Shown: positions 31,618 to 40,471 of the stretch, one piece after another
Layout of the letters: each line of letters opens with the position of its first letter
How positions within the stretch are numbered: position 1 is the first letter of the stretch
From: an uncultured Adlercreutzia sp.
GTDB lineage: Bacteria > Actinomycetota > Coriobacteriia > Coriobacteriales > Eggerthellaceae
Direction: 5' to 3'
NCBI GenBank assembly: GCA_910589165.1
Contig: CAJUSP010000012.1
Location: 36,165 to 100,164, forward strand
Length of the DNA stretch: 64,000 nt
The notes under the pieces: generated by a model
The model's database searches: none
Told to the model about the DNA's origin: nothing
What the model saw: the letters and a program-made list of their open reading frames with translations, nothing else
Translations under genes and position numbers: made by a program

Positions 31618-32499
31618 CTACAGGCTCACGATGGAGCGGCGGTAGCGGGCGAGGGTGCCGTCGGCGGCTGCGGCCTTGGCGGCTTCCAGCTCGGCAACGA
31701 GGCGCTCCTTGTCGTGGGGAAGGCGGCCGGCCAGCTTCACGGGCATGGAAACGTGCTCGCAGCGAATTTCGGTGGGGCAGTCGAGCGCGCCAATGAGCGT
31801 CTGCAGCTCTTCCAGGCGCTCGGTTTCGCTGGCCTCCCTAAACGTGCGGGCCCGCACGTCTTGGTACAGCGGCGTGTCTTGGAACAGTGTGAGCGACGCG
31901 GTGTAGATGAGCATGGGGCGCAGCTGGTTGTACAGGCGGGCCGACTCCAGGGCGTTGGCATCTCCGTAGCCCGCGCCGCCCAGGCCGTTGATGAACTGGC
32001 CCACCCAGGTGAGCCCGGCCGCATCCACCTTGCTCATCTGCTCCAGGGCGAAAGCGGCATCATAGCCCTTGTTCATGCGCTTCAGCAGGAAATCATCGCC
32101 GGTTTCCACGCCGACGGTCAGGCGGCTGTACCCGGCATCGCGCAGGCGCTCCAGCTGAGACACCGTTTTGTTGCGGAAGTTGGTCACGCGGGCGAAGGCG
32201 CCGATACTCGTCACCCAGGGCAGCTTCTCGTAGATAAGCTCGGCCACCGCCATAAGATGGTCGTAGGGCGCCACGAAGGAGTCGGCGCCCTGCAGCCAAA
32301 TGCGGTTGTAGTGGCGCCAGGGCGAGCGCGCCAGCTCGTCCAGGTCAGCCGCCACCTCGTTCAAATCCGAGATGGCGAACTTGGCGTCTTTGTAGAAGGT
32401 GCAGAACTTGCACCGGTTATGGGAACATCCCGAGGTGATCTGCAGAAATTCGCAGCCGGCCTCGAAGGGCGGCCGCACGATACCGCTGGCGAAATGCAT
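31618..32499 (-). CDS. Radical SAM protein
   Basis: A 293-residue radical SAM enzyme. The cluster motif GCSHNRCKFCTFY carries three Cys with C-x4-C-x2-C spacing, a known variant found in a group with unassigned reactions. A TIM-barrel body follows with TVGVETGDDFLLKRMNKGY, characteristic of Elp3/HemN-like radical SAM proteins. The start at 32499 has GGGAGA 8 bases upstream and begins MHFASGIVRPPFE, as relatives do; the frame extends 20 residues further. Substrate unknown. It diverges from the HxlR gene. Confidence 0.85.
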   Translation of the reverse strand: MHFASGIVRPPFEAGCEFLQITSGCSHNRCKFCTFYKDAKFAISDLNEVAADLDELARSPWRHYNRIWLQGADSFVAPYDHLMAVAELIYEKLPWVTSIGAFARVTNFRNKTVSQLERLRDAGYSRLTVGVETGDDFLLKRMNKGYDAAFALEQMSKVDAAGLTWVGQFINGLGGAGYGDANALESARLYNQLRPMLIYTASLTLFQDTPLYQDVRARTFREASETERLEELQTLIGALDCPTEIRCEHVSMPVKLAGRLPHDKERLVAELEAAKAAAADGTLARYRRSIVSL

Positions 32500-32597
32500 G
32501 ATGGTCTCCCGTTCTCGCAGGTAAGGTGTTTCAGGTGCAGTATCATGGATGCACAGCAAATTGGTAAGTACTGGCTTTAAGGTAAGGCACTGGTATT

Positions 32598-32978
32598 ATG
32601 GAAAGCGTAGAATCCAAAACCGTCAACGCCGACGGGCAGACTATCGACGAGTCGCAGTTCGAGGGCACCGGCTACAGTTACACCATGTCGCTCATTTCCG
32701 GCAAACACAAGATGGTCATCCTGTACTGCCTCATGGAGTTCCAGCCCGTGCGCTTCAACGAGATGCGGCGCTACCTGGGCCGTATCTCGGATAAAACCCT
32801 GTCGCAGAATCTGAAGGAACTAGAGGCCGACGGCCTTATCGAGCGGCGCGAGTACCCGCAGATTCCGCCCAAGGTGGAATACCGCCTCACCGAGCGCGGC
32901 GCCTCGCTTATGGAGGTGCTCGACCAGCTGTGCGTCTGGGGCCAGGAGAACCGCCAGCCGGGGCGGCGTCCCGTATAA
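32598..32978 (+). CDS. HxlR-family regulator
   Basis: A 126-residue winged-helix regulator: SLISGKHKMVILYCLMEFQPVRFNEMRRYL and SDKTLSQNLKELEADGLIERREYPQIPPKVEYRLTERG are the family core. HxlR proteins often sense redox or electrophilic stress. It precedes a flavodoxin-like gene by 133 bases, with a GAAAGTACTA/TAGTACCTTTC inverted repeat between them (32989-33019) and an AAGTACT copy before its own start (about 32566). It is probably autoregulated and controls the flavoprotein. Confidence 0.9.
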   Translation: MESVESKTVNADGQTIDESQFEGTGYSYTMSLISGKHKMVILYCLMEFQPVRFNEMRRYLGRISDKTLSQNLKELEADGLIERREYPQIPPKVEYRLTERGASLMEVLDQLCVWGQENRQPGRRPV

Positions 32979-32988
32979 CTTTCCTATG

Positions 32989-33019
32989 GAAAGTACTAGA
33001 ACAACGAGTTAGTACCTTT
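32989..33019. promoter_or_regulatory. Probable HxlR operator
   Basis: GAAAGTACTA and TAGTACCTTTC form an inverted repeat (one inserted base) about 95 bases before the flavoprotein gene. AAGTACT recurs before the HxlR gene. Confidence 0.55.
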
Positions 33020-33111
33020 CTTTTAAGTGCGTACTTGCGCATCGTCCCTATGCGGATTTCAATAGGGGCAGGACGAGAAACCGCGCATCGCGCTAAGAGA
33101 GAGGAACAACC

Positions 33112-33657
33112 ATGGGAAAGAAGATCGTCGTCGTTACCGGCAGCCCGCGTAAGAACGGCAACAGCTCCGCGATGGTGGAGGCCTTCACGGCCGCCGCCGA
33201 GAAGCTCGGCCACGAGGTGGTGCGCTTCGATGCGGCGTTTTCCAACGTCGGCGGCTGCCATGCCTGCGAAACCTGCTTCAAAAGCGGCAAGGCCTGCACC
33301 TACGATGACGATTTCAACACCATTGCCCCGGCTCTGCTTGAAGCCGACGGCATCGTGTTCGCCGCGCCCGTGTACTGGTACTCCTTCCCCGGGCAGATTA
33401 AGAACACCATCGACAAGATGTACTCGTTCTGCATCGGCGGCAAGGACATCGCCGGCAAGAAGCTCGGCCTCATTACCTGCTGCGAGGAAGACGATCCGGC
33501 TGTGATGGACGGCATTCGTGTTCCCACCGAGCGCATTGCCGCGCTGCTGAAGTGGGACGTGGTAGGCGAGGTGTGCGTTCCCGGCGTGCTCGAGGCCGGC
33601 GCCATCGAGGACACCGACGGCTGCGCTCGGGCCGCAAAACTGGCGGAGGCGTTCTAG
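33112..33657 (+). CDS. Flavodoxin-fold NAD(P)H-dependent FMN reductase
   Basis: A 181-residue protein of the iron-sulfur-flavoprotein/NADPH-dependent FMN reductase group. The phosphate loop is TGSPRKNGNS, with a cysteine pair GGCHACETCFKSGKAC near residues 44-60 and APVYWYSFPGQIKNTIDK as the flavin-contact segment. The clustered cysteines suggest an Fe-S or redox-active site, as in Isf proteins, but spacing is not canonical. GAGAGGAAC precedes ATG 33112. Likely role: reduction of quinones or electrophiles under HxlR control (inference). Confidence 0.87.
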   Translation: MGKKIVVVTGSPRKNGNSSAMVEAFTAAAEKLGHEVVRFDAAFSNVGGCHACETCFKSGKACTYDDDFNTIAPALLEADGIVFAAPVYWYSFPGQIKNTIDKMYSFCIGGKDIAGKKLGLITCCEEDDPAVMDGIRVPTERIAALLKWDVVGEVCVPGVLEAGAIEDTDGCARAAKLAEAF

Positions 33658-33796
33658 GCGGGACTCTGGAAAACGTACGCGGCCATCTTTAGGTGGTCGC
33701 TGCCGAAAATGCCCGGCGCGCTCTTTCTTTCCGCGGCTTCGCCCTTATAATGAGCAATTATCCGATTTTGGGCACCAGGAAAAGAAGGAGCGCGCC

Positions 33797-35314
33797 GTGG
33801 CCTACTATTTCGATGAACCGTCCCGCACATTCAACGAGTACCTGCTGGTTCCGGGCCACACGCCGGCCGACTGCATTCCGGCGCGCGTCAGCCTGAAGAC
33901 TCCGCTCGTGAAGTACCGCAAGGGCGAGGAGGAGTGCCCGCTCAGCCTTTCGGTGCCCATGGTGAGCGCCATTATGGCCGCCGTTTCCGACGACAAGATG
34001 GCCGTAGCTCTGGCCACCGAGGGCGGCCTGTCGTTCATCTACGGCAACCAATCCATTGAAGACGAGGCCGCCATGGTGGCCCGCGTGAAGGACTACAAGG
34101 CCGGCTTCGTCACCTCCGATGCGAACCTCTCGCCGGATATGACGCTCGAGCAGGTGGTGGCCCTGAAGGACCAGTACGGGCACTCCACCATGCCCGTCAC
34201 CGACGACGGCACCGCCCACGGCAAGCTGCTCGGCGTGGTCACCGAGCGCGACTACCGCCTCTCCCGCATGGAGCTGACCGAGAAGGTGGCCGACTTCATG
34301 ACCCCGCGCGAGAAGCTGGTGGTGGCCCCCGACGGCACCACGCTGAAGGAAGCCAACGACATTATCTGGGACCACAAGCTGAACTCGCTGCCCATCGTGG
34401 ATGGCGACGACCACCTGGTGGCCCTCGTGTTCCGCAAGGACTACGACTCCCACAAGTCGAACCCCGACGAGCTGCTCGACGCCCACAAACGCTACATGGT
34501 GGGCGCCGGCATCAACTCCCGCGACTACGCCGAGCGCGTGCCGGCGCTGGTGGAGGCCGGGGCCGACGTGCTGTGCATCGACAGCTCCGAGGGCTATTCC
34601 GACTGGCAGAAGATGACCATCGAGTGGGTGCGCGAGCACTACGGCGACGACGTGAAGATCGGCGCGGGCAACGTGGTGGACGCCGAGGGCTTTCGCTTCC
34701 TGGCCGACGCGGGCGCCGACTTCGTGAAGATCGGCATCGGCGGCGGTTCCATCTGCATCACCCGCGAGACCAAGGGCATCGGCCGCGGCCAGGCTACGGC
34801 CACCATCGAGGTGGCGAAGGCCCGCGACGAATACTTCCGCGAGACCGGCGTCTACATTCCCATTTGCTCCGACGGCGGCATCGTCTACGACCACCACATC
34901 TCGCTGGCGCTGGCCATGGGCGCCGATTTCGTCATGCTGGGCCGCTACTTCGCCCGCTTCGACGAGAGCCCCTCGGCCAAGGTTATGGTGAACGGCACCT
35001 ATATGAAAGAGTACTGGGGTGAGGGTTCCGCCCGTGCCCGCAACTGGGGCCGCTACGATTTGGGCGGTAAGAAGTCGCTGTCCTTCGAAGAGGGCGTCGA
35101 TTCCTACGTGCCCTACGCCGGTAGCCTGAAGGACAACATGGCCATCACCCTGCTGAAGCTGAAGAGCACCATGTGCAACTGCGGCGCCCTTACCATTCCC
35201 GAGTTCCAGGACAAGGCGAAGCTCACCCTGGTAAGCGCCACCTCCATCGTTGAGGGCGGCGCCCACGACGTGCTGCTGAAGGACAAGGCGCCCTACGCCT
35301 CCAACACCCGTTAA
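33797..35314 (+). CDS. guaB: IMP dehydrogenase
   Basis: A 505-residue IMP dehydrogenase, converting IMP to XMP in guanine nucleotide synthesis. A TIM barrel is split by two CBS domains (about 108-225: VVTERDYRL and HKLNSLPIVDGDD). Active-site loop KIGIGGGSICITRE holds the catalytic Cys. Later ICSDGGIVYDHHISLALAMGADFVMLGR matches the phosphate-binding region. It starts at GTG 33797 with AAGGAG upstream; a TATAAT -10 box lies at 33746-33751. Sequence style (MAYYFDEPSRTFNEYLLVPG) fits the actinobacterial/eukaryote-like form rather than the E. coli one. Confidence 0.9.
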   Translation: MAYYFDEPSRTFNEYLLVPGHTPADCIPARVSLKTPLVKYRKGEEECPLSLSVPMVSAIMAAVSDDKMAVALATEGGLSFIYGNQSIEDEAAMVARVKDYKAGFVTSDANLSPDMTLEQVVALKDQYGHSTMPVTDDGTAHGKLLGVVTERDYRLSRMELTEKVADFMTPREKLVVAPDGTTLKEANDIIWDHKLNSLPIVDGDDHLVALVFRKDYDSHKSNPDELLDAHKRYMVGAGINSRDYAERVPALVEAGADVLCIDSSEGYSDWQKMTIEWVREHYGDDVKIGAGNVVDAEGFRFLADAGADFVKIGIGGGSICITRETKGIGRGQATATIEVAKARDEYFRETGVYIPICSDGGIVYDHHISLALAMGADFVMLGRYFARFDESPSAKVMVNGTYMKEYWGEGSARARNWGRYDLGGKKSLSFEEGVDSYVPYAGSLKDNMAITLLKLKSTMCNCGALTIPEFQDKAKLTLVSATSIVEGGAHDVLLKDKAPYASNTR

Positions 35315-35343
35315 ACGCACCGACGCGACGCGCTCGGCCTGCG

Positions 35344-35382
35344 GCCCCCGCACCCTGTCATGGGCGCGGGGGCTTTCTCTTT
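35344..35382 (+). terminator. Terminator of IMP dehydrogenase gene
   Basis: GCCCCCGC (35344-35351) pairs with GCGGGGGC (35366-35373), then TTTCTCTTT. Confidence 0.8.
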
Positions 35383-35425
35383 GTGCAAGCTGTGTCTGCG
35401 CTTCCGTTCTGGGGTTTTGTGGTGC

Positions 35426-35431
35426 TATACT
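35426..35431 (+). promoter_or_regulatory. Extended -10 promoter
   Basis: TGC-TATACT (35423-35431) is an extended -10 element with no clear -35. It lies 49 bases before the Pro-Glu-rich protein gene. Confidence 0.5.
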
Positions 35432-35479
35432 GCCCGTTTAATGGATTAGTTTGCACTCGTGCGCCTGAAAGGGGGTGAC

Positions 35480-37306
35480 ATGGAAAAGACCGTGATCGGC
35501 GTCGGCCTGTTTGTGCTGGTCATCGTCGTAGGCCTGATTATCGGTTTGCGCCTGAGCCCCAAGGGCCCTCAGCGCAAGGCGGTCATCGTCGCCTTCAGCC
35601 TCATGGCGGTTATCGCCGGGCTGTTCTACGTCTTCGCCATGGTCTCCTCCCACCTGTGGACGGCGCCGGTGTTCGCGGTGGCGGCCATCGTCATTCCCAT
35701 TGCCGCCTACACCCTTATCGCGCGCAAGGCGAAGCCGACGACAACGGTGTCGCGGCGCAGCCCCCACGAGGTGCCCCGTCCCATTCGCAATGAAACCCGT
35801 TCGCGCGCGGGCCAGAAGGGCACGGCGCTGGGGGCGAGCGTCATGCCCGTGGCGCCCAACCACCCGGTGAACGAGTACTACGATTTGAATGGCGCTTCCG
35901 AGGAGGCGGCTGCTGCGAAGGCCGAGGAGGCGACTGAAGCTGCGCCCGCGGAGGCGGTCCAGGACGCGCCTGCCGGCACGGTGGACCAGCCCGTCGAGGC
36001 GCTTATCGACGAGTACCTGGTGGGGGAGAACGATCTCGACGACGGCATGTTCGAGCCCGAACCCTCGCCCACGCTGCACCCGCACCACGATCCGGCGCCG
36101 GTCACCTCGTCTTCGGTGGTGGTCACCGTGCCGCACCCCGAGGGCGACGAGCGCTTCCTCGTAGTGTCGGAGAGCACCTCGCCGGCCAATCCCATTCTGG
36201 CCTACCGCCGCACCACGTCTTCGCACCTGGTGCATTTAGGCGTGGCCAAGAACGGGGAAGAGGCCGAGGCGCCCCTGGTGGCCGCGGCCCTGGCGGCCCA
36301 GCAGGCGGCTACCGCGCCGACTCCCGCCGAGGCACCCGCTGCGCCCGAGGTGGAGTTCGCCACCGGCGAGTTCGAGCCTCTGGAGCCCGCGGCTGCAGCC
36401 ATGGAAGCCGTGGCCGAGGCGGCCGAGCAGCGCCCGCCGGCCGAGGAGCCCGAGGAGCACGAGAAGGTGCGCTCGGCTAAGCACGCCCGCCCGCGTGCCC
36501 CCAAGCACGCCCCTGCCGAGGTATTCGAGGCCTTCGTGGAAGAGCCGGAGACGGTGGCGGATGCGGGCCCGAAGGCTGTCGAGCCGGTGTCTACCCTGTT
36601 CGATTTCGCGTACGAGCGCCCCGTTGCGGCGCCCGCGCCCGAGCCGGTTGCGGAACCCGCGCCGGTGTTCGAGCCTGCGCCGGTTGCGGAACCGGTGCCG
36701 GTCTTCGAGCCCGAGGTTTCCTTCGCCCCGGCGGCGCCCGCGCCAGAGCCGGCGTTTGAGCCCGCGCTCGAGCCTGTCATCGTCTTCGAGCCGGTTTCTC
36801 CCATGGAACCCGAGCCGGTGGTCGAGCCCGAGCCCATTTTCGAGTCCGAGCCGATGGTGGCTGACGAGTCGGTGTTCGCGACGTACGAGCCCGCTTCCGC
36901 TTTTGTGCCCGAGCCCGAGTTCGTGCCCGTGCCCGTGCCCGAACCTGAGCCCGAGCCGGTCTTCGATTCTGAGCCGGTCTACGCATACGAGGTGACCGAG
37001 CTTCCCGTGCCCGAGCCCATGGCTGTTCCCGAGCCTGAGCCGGCGCCTTTCGAGGCCCTTATGGCCAAGGCCGACAGCCTGCGCGATCGCGGGCTGCACG
37101 GCGTGGCGGCCCGCATTTACGGCGAGGCGGCCATCAACGCCGACAGCACGGCCGACAACCATCGCGCCCGCTTCGAGGAAATTGCCTGCTTCATCAAGGC
37201 GGGCCAGGGAGAAGAGGCCCGCGCCCTTGCGGCCAGCCTGCGCACCTCCAGCGTGCTCACCCGCATCGAGCGCATCAAGCTCGATGCTATCGAGAGGATG
37301 GGGTAA
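35480..37306 (+). CDS. Membrane protein with long Pro-Glu-Val-rich repeat region
   Basis: A 608-residue protein. Three membrane helices fill residues about 5-105. A low-complexity Ala/Glu/Pro region follows; residues about 380-525 are dominated by degenerate EPVPVFEPE, EPVVEPEPIFE and VPVPEPEPEP units. The last 80 residues (MAKADSLRDRGLHGVAARIYGEAAIN) look like a TPR-type helical pair. AAAGGGGGT precedes ATG 35480. The VanW gene begins 3 bases after the stop, so both act together, possibly at the cell envelope. An extended acidic-proline stalk in the cytoplasm or wall is inferred; no family recognised. Confidence 0.75.
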   Translation: MEKTVIGVGLFVLVIVVGLIIGLRLSPKGPQRKAVIVAFSLMAVIAGLFYVFAMVSSHLWTAPVFAVAAIVIPIAAYTLIARKAKPTTTVSRRSPHEVPRPIRNETRSRAGQKGTALGASVMPVAPNHPVNEYYDLNGASEEAAAAKAEEATEAAPAEAVQDAPAGTVDQPVEALIDEYLVGENDLDDGMFEPEPSPTLHPHHDPAPVTSSSVVVTVPHPEGDERFLVVSESTSPANPILAYRRTTSSHLVHLGVAKNGEEAEAPLVAAALAAQQAATAPTPAEAPAAPEVEFATGEFEPLEPAAAAMEAVAEAAEQRPPAEEPEEHEKVRSAKHARPRAPKHAPAEVFEAFVEEPETVADAGPKAVEPVSTLFDFAYERPVAAPAPEPVAEPAPVFEPAPVAEPVPVFEPEVSFAPAAPAPEPAFEPALEPVIVFEPVSPMEPEPVVEPEPIFESEPMVADESVFATYEPASAFVPEPEFVPVPVPEPEPEPVFDSEPVYAYEVTELPVPEPMAVPEPEPAPFEALMAKADSLRDRGLHGVAARIYGEAAINADSTADNHRARFEEIACFIKAGQGEEARALAASLRTSSVLTRIERIKLDAIERMG

Positions 37307-37309
37307 ACC

Positions 37310-38269
37310 ATGGCGCCGACCCCTCGTCCCGCACCTCGCCCGCGCACCGTGGAGCCCGCGGCTCGCCCGGCGGCCTCGCGCCGCCGACCCAGCATGCCGG
37401 CCCTGGCGCCGGGGGTCTTCCCCCTGGTGGTGTTCTGCTCGCTGGTGCTGTCCGCCGGCATGGCTTTCGGCAACCCCACGCTGTGGACCACCTTCGACCA
37501 GCGGGCCTCCGACACGCCGGCCGACGTGGCCGCCCCCGCAGCCGACGAGGGCGCCGAGGGCGACGAGCCTGCCGCTGCCGATGGTGAGGCGCCCGAGCCA
37601 GTGGTGCGCGGCGAGTACCAGGCCGTCTCCCAAAGCGAGGACCCCGGTCGTCGCGAGAACATCCGCCTGGGTGCTGAGGCCATCGATGGCGTGGTCATCC
37701 AGCCGGGCGAGGAATTCTCCTTCAACGACGTGGTGGGTGACACCACCAGCGAGAACGGCTACCAAGAGGCGCCGGTCATCAACAACGGCGAGGTGGCCCA
37801 GGGCGACGGCGGCGGCGTGTGCCAAGTGTCCACCGCCCTCTACAACGCTGCGGTGAAGGCCGACTTGGAAATTACCGAGCGCCATCCCCATTCGGTACCG
37901 TCCGATTACGCGCCCATCGGGCTCGATGCCACCATCGTCTACGGCACCTTCGACCTGCGCATTCGCAACAACACCGACCATCCGGTGACCATCCACGCCA
38001 AGGCGGTGGGCCAGACGGTCGACGTCTCCATTACCGGCGACCCGCTGCCCGAGGGGCTTACGGTGGACGCCACCTCGCACGTGGTCAGCCAGTACCACCG
38101 AGACAACGGCTCGGGCCACGAGCAGCAGTACTATGTCACCGAGTCGTTCAAGGTGTACTACCAGGACGGCGAGCGCACCACGCGCGACTTGCTGTCGAGC
38201 GATATCTACCTGGTAGAGGACGGCGACGCGGTGGTTATGGCCGAGGGAAGCGTCGATCCGAACAAATAA
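37310..38269 (+). CDS. VanW-family protein
   Basis: A 319-residue protein with one N-terminal membrane helix (GVFPLVVFCSLVLSAGMAF), an acidic linker and the VanW domain: IQPGEEFSFNDVVGDTT, then NGEVAQGDGGGVCQVSTALYNAA, the family's strongest signature, and HPHSVPSDYAP. VanW occurs in some vancomycin-resistance clusters, but its role is unproven; surface location is expected. Three bases separate it from the preceding membrane protein gene. Confidence 0.9.
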   Translation: MAPTPRPAPRPRTVEPAARPAASRRRPSMPALAPGVFPLVVFCSLVLSAGMAFGNPTLWTTFDQRASDTPADVAAPAADEGAEGDEPAAADGEAPEPVVRGEYQAVSQSEDPGRRENIRLGAEAIDGVVIQPGEEFSFNDVVGDTTSENGYQEAPVINNGEVAQGDGGGVCQVSTALYNAAVKADLEITERHPHSVPSDYAPIGLDATIVYGTFDLRIRNNTDHPVTIHAKAVGQTVDVSITGDPLPEGLTVDATSHVVSQYHRDNGSGHEQQYYVTESFKVYYQDGERTTRDLLSSDIYLVEDGDAVVMAEGSVDPNK

Positions 38270-38401
38270 TGAGGAAACCCGCTGAAGGGAAGCAATTTTT
38301 TGCCCCCAAGGGCGATTACCTATTATACAATGGCACCTGCATTGCAAATTCGAGCGAGAAGGCCGTGCACGGCCAACCCGTTCCCCCGAGAAAGAGCAGC
38401 T

Positions 38402-39340
38402 ATGGAAACGAACGAATCCATTCTCGTGCGCGACGTCGTTGGTCTGGACGACCGTCGCGTCATCGGCAAGATGCGCGAACTGCGCGTCGATTGCGACACC
38501 CTGGCCGTGAGCCACTACGTGGTGACCAACGCCGCCACCTCCTCTCCGTTGGTGCTTCCCTTCAACAGCGTGCTGGCCATCGGCGACACCTTCGCCACCA
38601 TCCAGTCGCGTGAGGAGTTCCTCTCCGCTTCGTCCGCTGATGCCCAGGCCCTGCTGGCCGATGGCTTCCAGCTCGTGGGCGTCGACACCTTCAGCCGCAC
38701 CGGCGACCGTTTGGGTGTCGTGGCCGGCTACAACTTCGACCCGGTGTTCGGCACCGTCGAGGACATCACGCTGGACAACGGCGATGTGTACGCCAACAAC
38801 ACCTTCGTGTTCTTCGCGCCCGAGTTCGTCTTCGTCGACACCGGCGCCCTTACCCTGGCCGAGCAGCGCGAGGCTGACCTGACCGCCGCTGCCGAGGCCG
38901 AGGCTGCCATCGAGGAAGAGGTCGAGGAGGCCGCCGAGGCCATCGCCGAGGCCGAGGAAGAGGCTGAGGAAGAGGTCGCTGAGGAGGCCGACGAGGCTGA
39001 GGAGGACGCTGAGCCCGTCGCCGAGGTCGAGGAGACCGAGATCGTCGAGGAGTCCGACGACGCCGCCGACGCCGTCGAGGTGGAGGAAGCCGCCGAGGAG
39101 GCCGCTGAGGAAGAGGCCGCCGAGGAGCCCGTCGTCGAGGAAGAGGTCATCGAGGTGACGCTCTCCGAGGAGGACGCCCAGCTGGCCGAGATTCTCGTGG
39201 GCGCCACGCTGACCAACGATGTGGCCAGCGAGGACGGCGCGTTCGCCGCTGCCAAGGGTACCGTGCTCACTCGCGAGATTGTGGACGAGGCCATCGCCCA
39301 CGACGCCCTGCTCCTGCTGACCCTGGCTGCCGACCTGTAA
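38402..39340 (+). CDS. PRC-barrel protein with Glu-rich segment
   Basis: A 312-residue soluble protein. The N-terminal half has two PRC-barrel-like beta units (SILVRDVVGLDDRRVIGKMR; DRLGVVAGYNFDPVFGTVED). Residues about 160-255 are an almost pure Glu/Ala/Val acidic helix. The C-terminal 55 residues (ILVGATLTNDVASEDGAFAA, TVLTREIVDEAI) form another small domain. ATG 38402 is used because the domain begins there; the frame extends 34 residues upstream through a promoter-like TATTATACAAT (38321-38331). The terminator at 39368 lies inside the end of the opposing LysR gene. Function unknown; PRC domains often serve RNA or photosystem assembly. Confidence 0.75.
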   Translation: METNESILVRDVVGLDDRRVIGKMRELRVDCDTLAVSHYVVTNAATSSPLVLPFNSVLAIGDTFATIQSREEFLSASSADAQALLADGFQLVGVDTFSRTGDRLGVVAGYNFDPVFGTVEDITLDNGDVYANNTFVFFAPEFVFVDTGALTLAEQREADLTAAAEAEAAIEEEVEEAAEAIAEAEEEAEEEVAEEADEAEEDAEPVAEVEETEIVEESDDAADAVEVEEAAEEAAEEEAAEEPVVEEEVIEVTLSEEDAQLAEILVGATLTNDVASEDGAFAAAKGTVLTREIVDEAIAHDALLLLTLAADL

Positions 39341-39353
39341 GCCAGCCCGGCAC

Positions 39354-40274
39354 CTAGTGCTCTTTGGAAGCGCGATCCTTCGGGGTCGCGCTTCTTTCTT
39401 TGAGGGCCGAAAACAGCTGCCGGTAGTCGTCTTCATAGGCGCTGTCTTTCAGGCGCACGAACGAGATGTCGTGGGTAAGCGCCGGCCCGGTCAGCGGAAT
39501 GACGGCCAGCGGCCCTTCGGCAAGTTCGCGGGCGATGGCAGCCTCGTAGACAAAGGCGATGCCGAGGTCTTCAGCGGCGAACACCTTAATGATGTCGAGG
39601 CTTTCCACCGTGCGCACGGCGGCGAAGGACGAAAGCTTAAGGTTGCGTGATGCCAGGGCATGAGCGAGCACAGCGCGGCTGCCGCTGCCCTCTTCCCGCA
39701 CGATGAGCGTCTCGCCGAGCAAGTCCTCGAAGTGGCGCGGCGGGGCGGCAAAGCGGTGGTCAGCGGCGCAGATGCCCACGAAGCGCTCGGAGCTGAAGCA
39801 GTCGCAGGCATAGGCCGCGCGATCGAACAGCCCCTCGACGAAAGCGCAGTCGATTTCCCCGGCCTGCAGAAGCCCTAGCAGGTGAGCCGTGCCGCCAGAG
39901 CGCACGGTGGCATCGATGTCGGGGTGCTCGGCCAGGTACCGGGCCAGGGGCGCGGCTACCAGGTACTCGCCGGCCGTGAGCGTCATACCGATGCGCAGGG
40001 GGCGTTGTGCGCCGTGGGCCACAGCCTGCACTTTCTCGTGCAGCAGGGCATCGTCGTGGGCGAGGATGGCCAGGCCCTGGTAGAGCACGCGACCGGCAGG
40101 GGTGAGGGAAAGCCGCTTGTGTTCGTAGGCGAACAGCTTGGCACCGTAGGCCCGTTCCAGGTAGGCGATTTGCTGGGTGACGGCGGGCTGGGTGAGGGAA
40201 AGCTCCTCAGCGGCCCGGGTGTAGTTCAGCGTGCGGCAGACCGTGAGAAACGTAGGGACGCGGAAGTCCTGCAT
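39354..40274 (-). CDS. LysR-family regulator of TDT carrier
   Basis: A 306-residue LysR regulator. The winged helix contains LNYTRAAEELSLTQPAVTQQIAYLERAYG, then the effector-binding domain (IGMTLTAGEYLVAAPLARYL). The start at 40274 is preceded by GGAGGC; an upstream ATG at 40298 lacks a ribosome binding site. It diverges from the TDT carrier gene at 40472, with a palindrome at 40321-40339. Its 3' end overlaps the terminator hairpin of the PRC-barrel gene. Confidence 0.92.
   Translation of the reverse strand: MQDFRVPTFLTVCRTLNYTRAAEELSLTQPAVTQQIAYLERAYGAKLFAYEHKRLSLTPAGRVLYQGLAILAHDDALLHEKVQAVAHGAQRPLRIGMTLTAGEYLVAAPLARYLAEHPDIDATVRSGGTAHLLGLLQAGEIDCAFVEGLFDRAAYACDCFSSERFVGICAADHRFAAPPRHFEDLLGETLIVREEGSGSRAVLAHALASRNLKLSSFAAVRTVESLDIIKVFAAEDLGIAFVYEAAIARELAEGPLAVIPLTGPALTHDISFVRLKDSAYEDDYRQLFSALKERSATPKDRASKEH
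39368..39402 (+). terminator. UUCG-tetraloop terminator of the PRC-barrel gene
   Basis: AAGCGCGATCC (39368-39378) pairs with GGGTCGCGCTT (39383-39393, one G-T) around TTCG, followed by CTTTCTTT. It is embedded in the coding end of the opposing LysR gene. Confidence 0.85.
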
Positions 40275-40320
40275 GGTGCCTCCTAGATAGGTGGGCAAGG
40301 TGTCGTGCGGCTCATTCTAT

Positions 40321-40339
40321 CCATAAAGCAAGCTTATGG
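40321..40339. promoter_or_regulatory. LysR box before TDT carrier gene
   Basis: CCATAA and TTATGG, perfect 6-bp arms 7 bp apart (ATAA-N7-TTAT core), between the divergent LysR and carrier genes. Confidence 0.6.
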
Positions 40340-40471
40340 TTGCTAAAGAATATATAAGTTTCCTTTTGGTGAACTACGTCGCATACTAGGGACACCGAAG
40401 ATTCCTGCGGGGCGCTGAGGCCCTTGGCGCCCCGTGGTAGAACCGCTTCTTAGCTTAACGAAAGGCTCCCT

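Noticed and set aside
36236..39436. A 1066-residue open frame on the minus strand
   Set aside because: It is antisense to three well-supported genes. The product is His/Arg/Leu-rich low complexity, produced by GC-rich codon structure, with no ribosome binding site.
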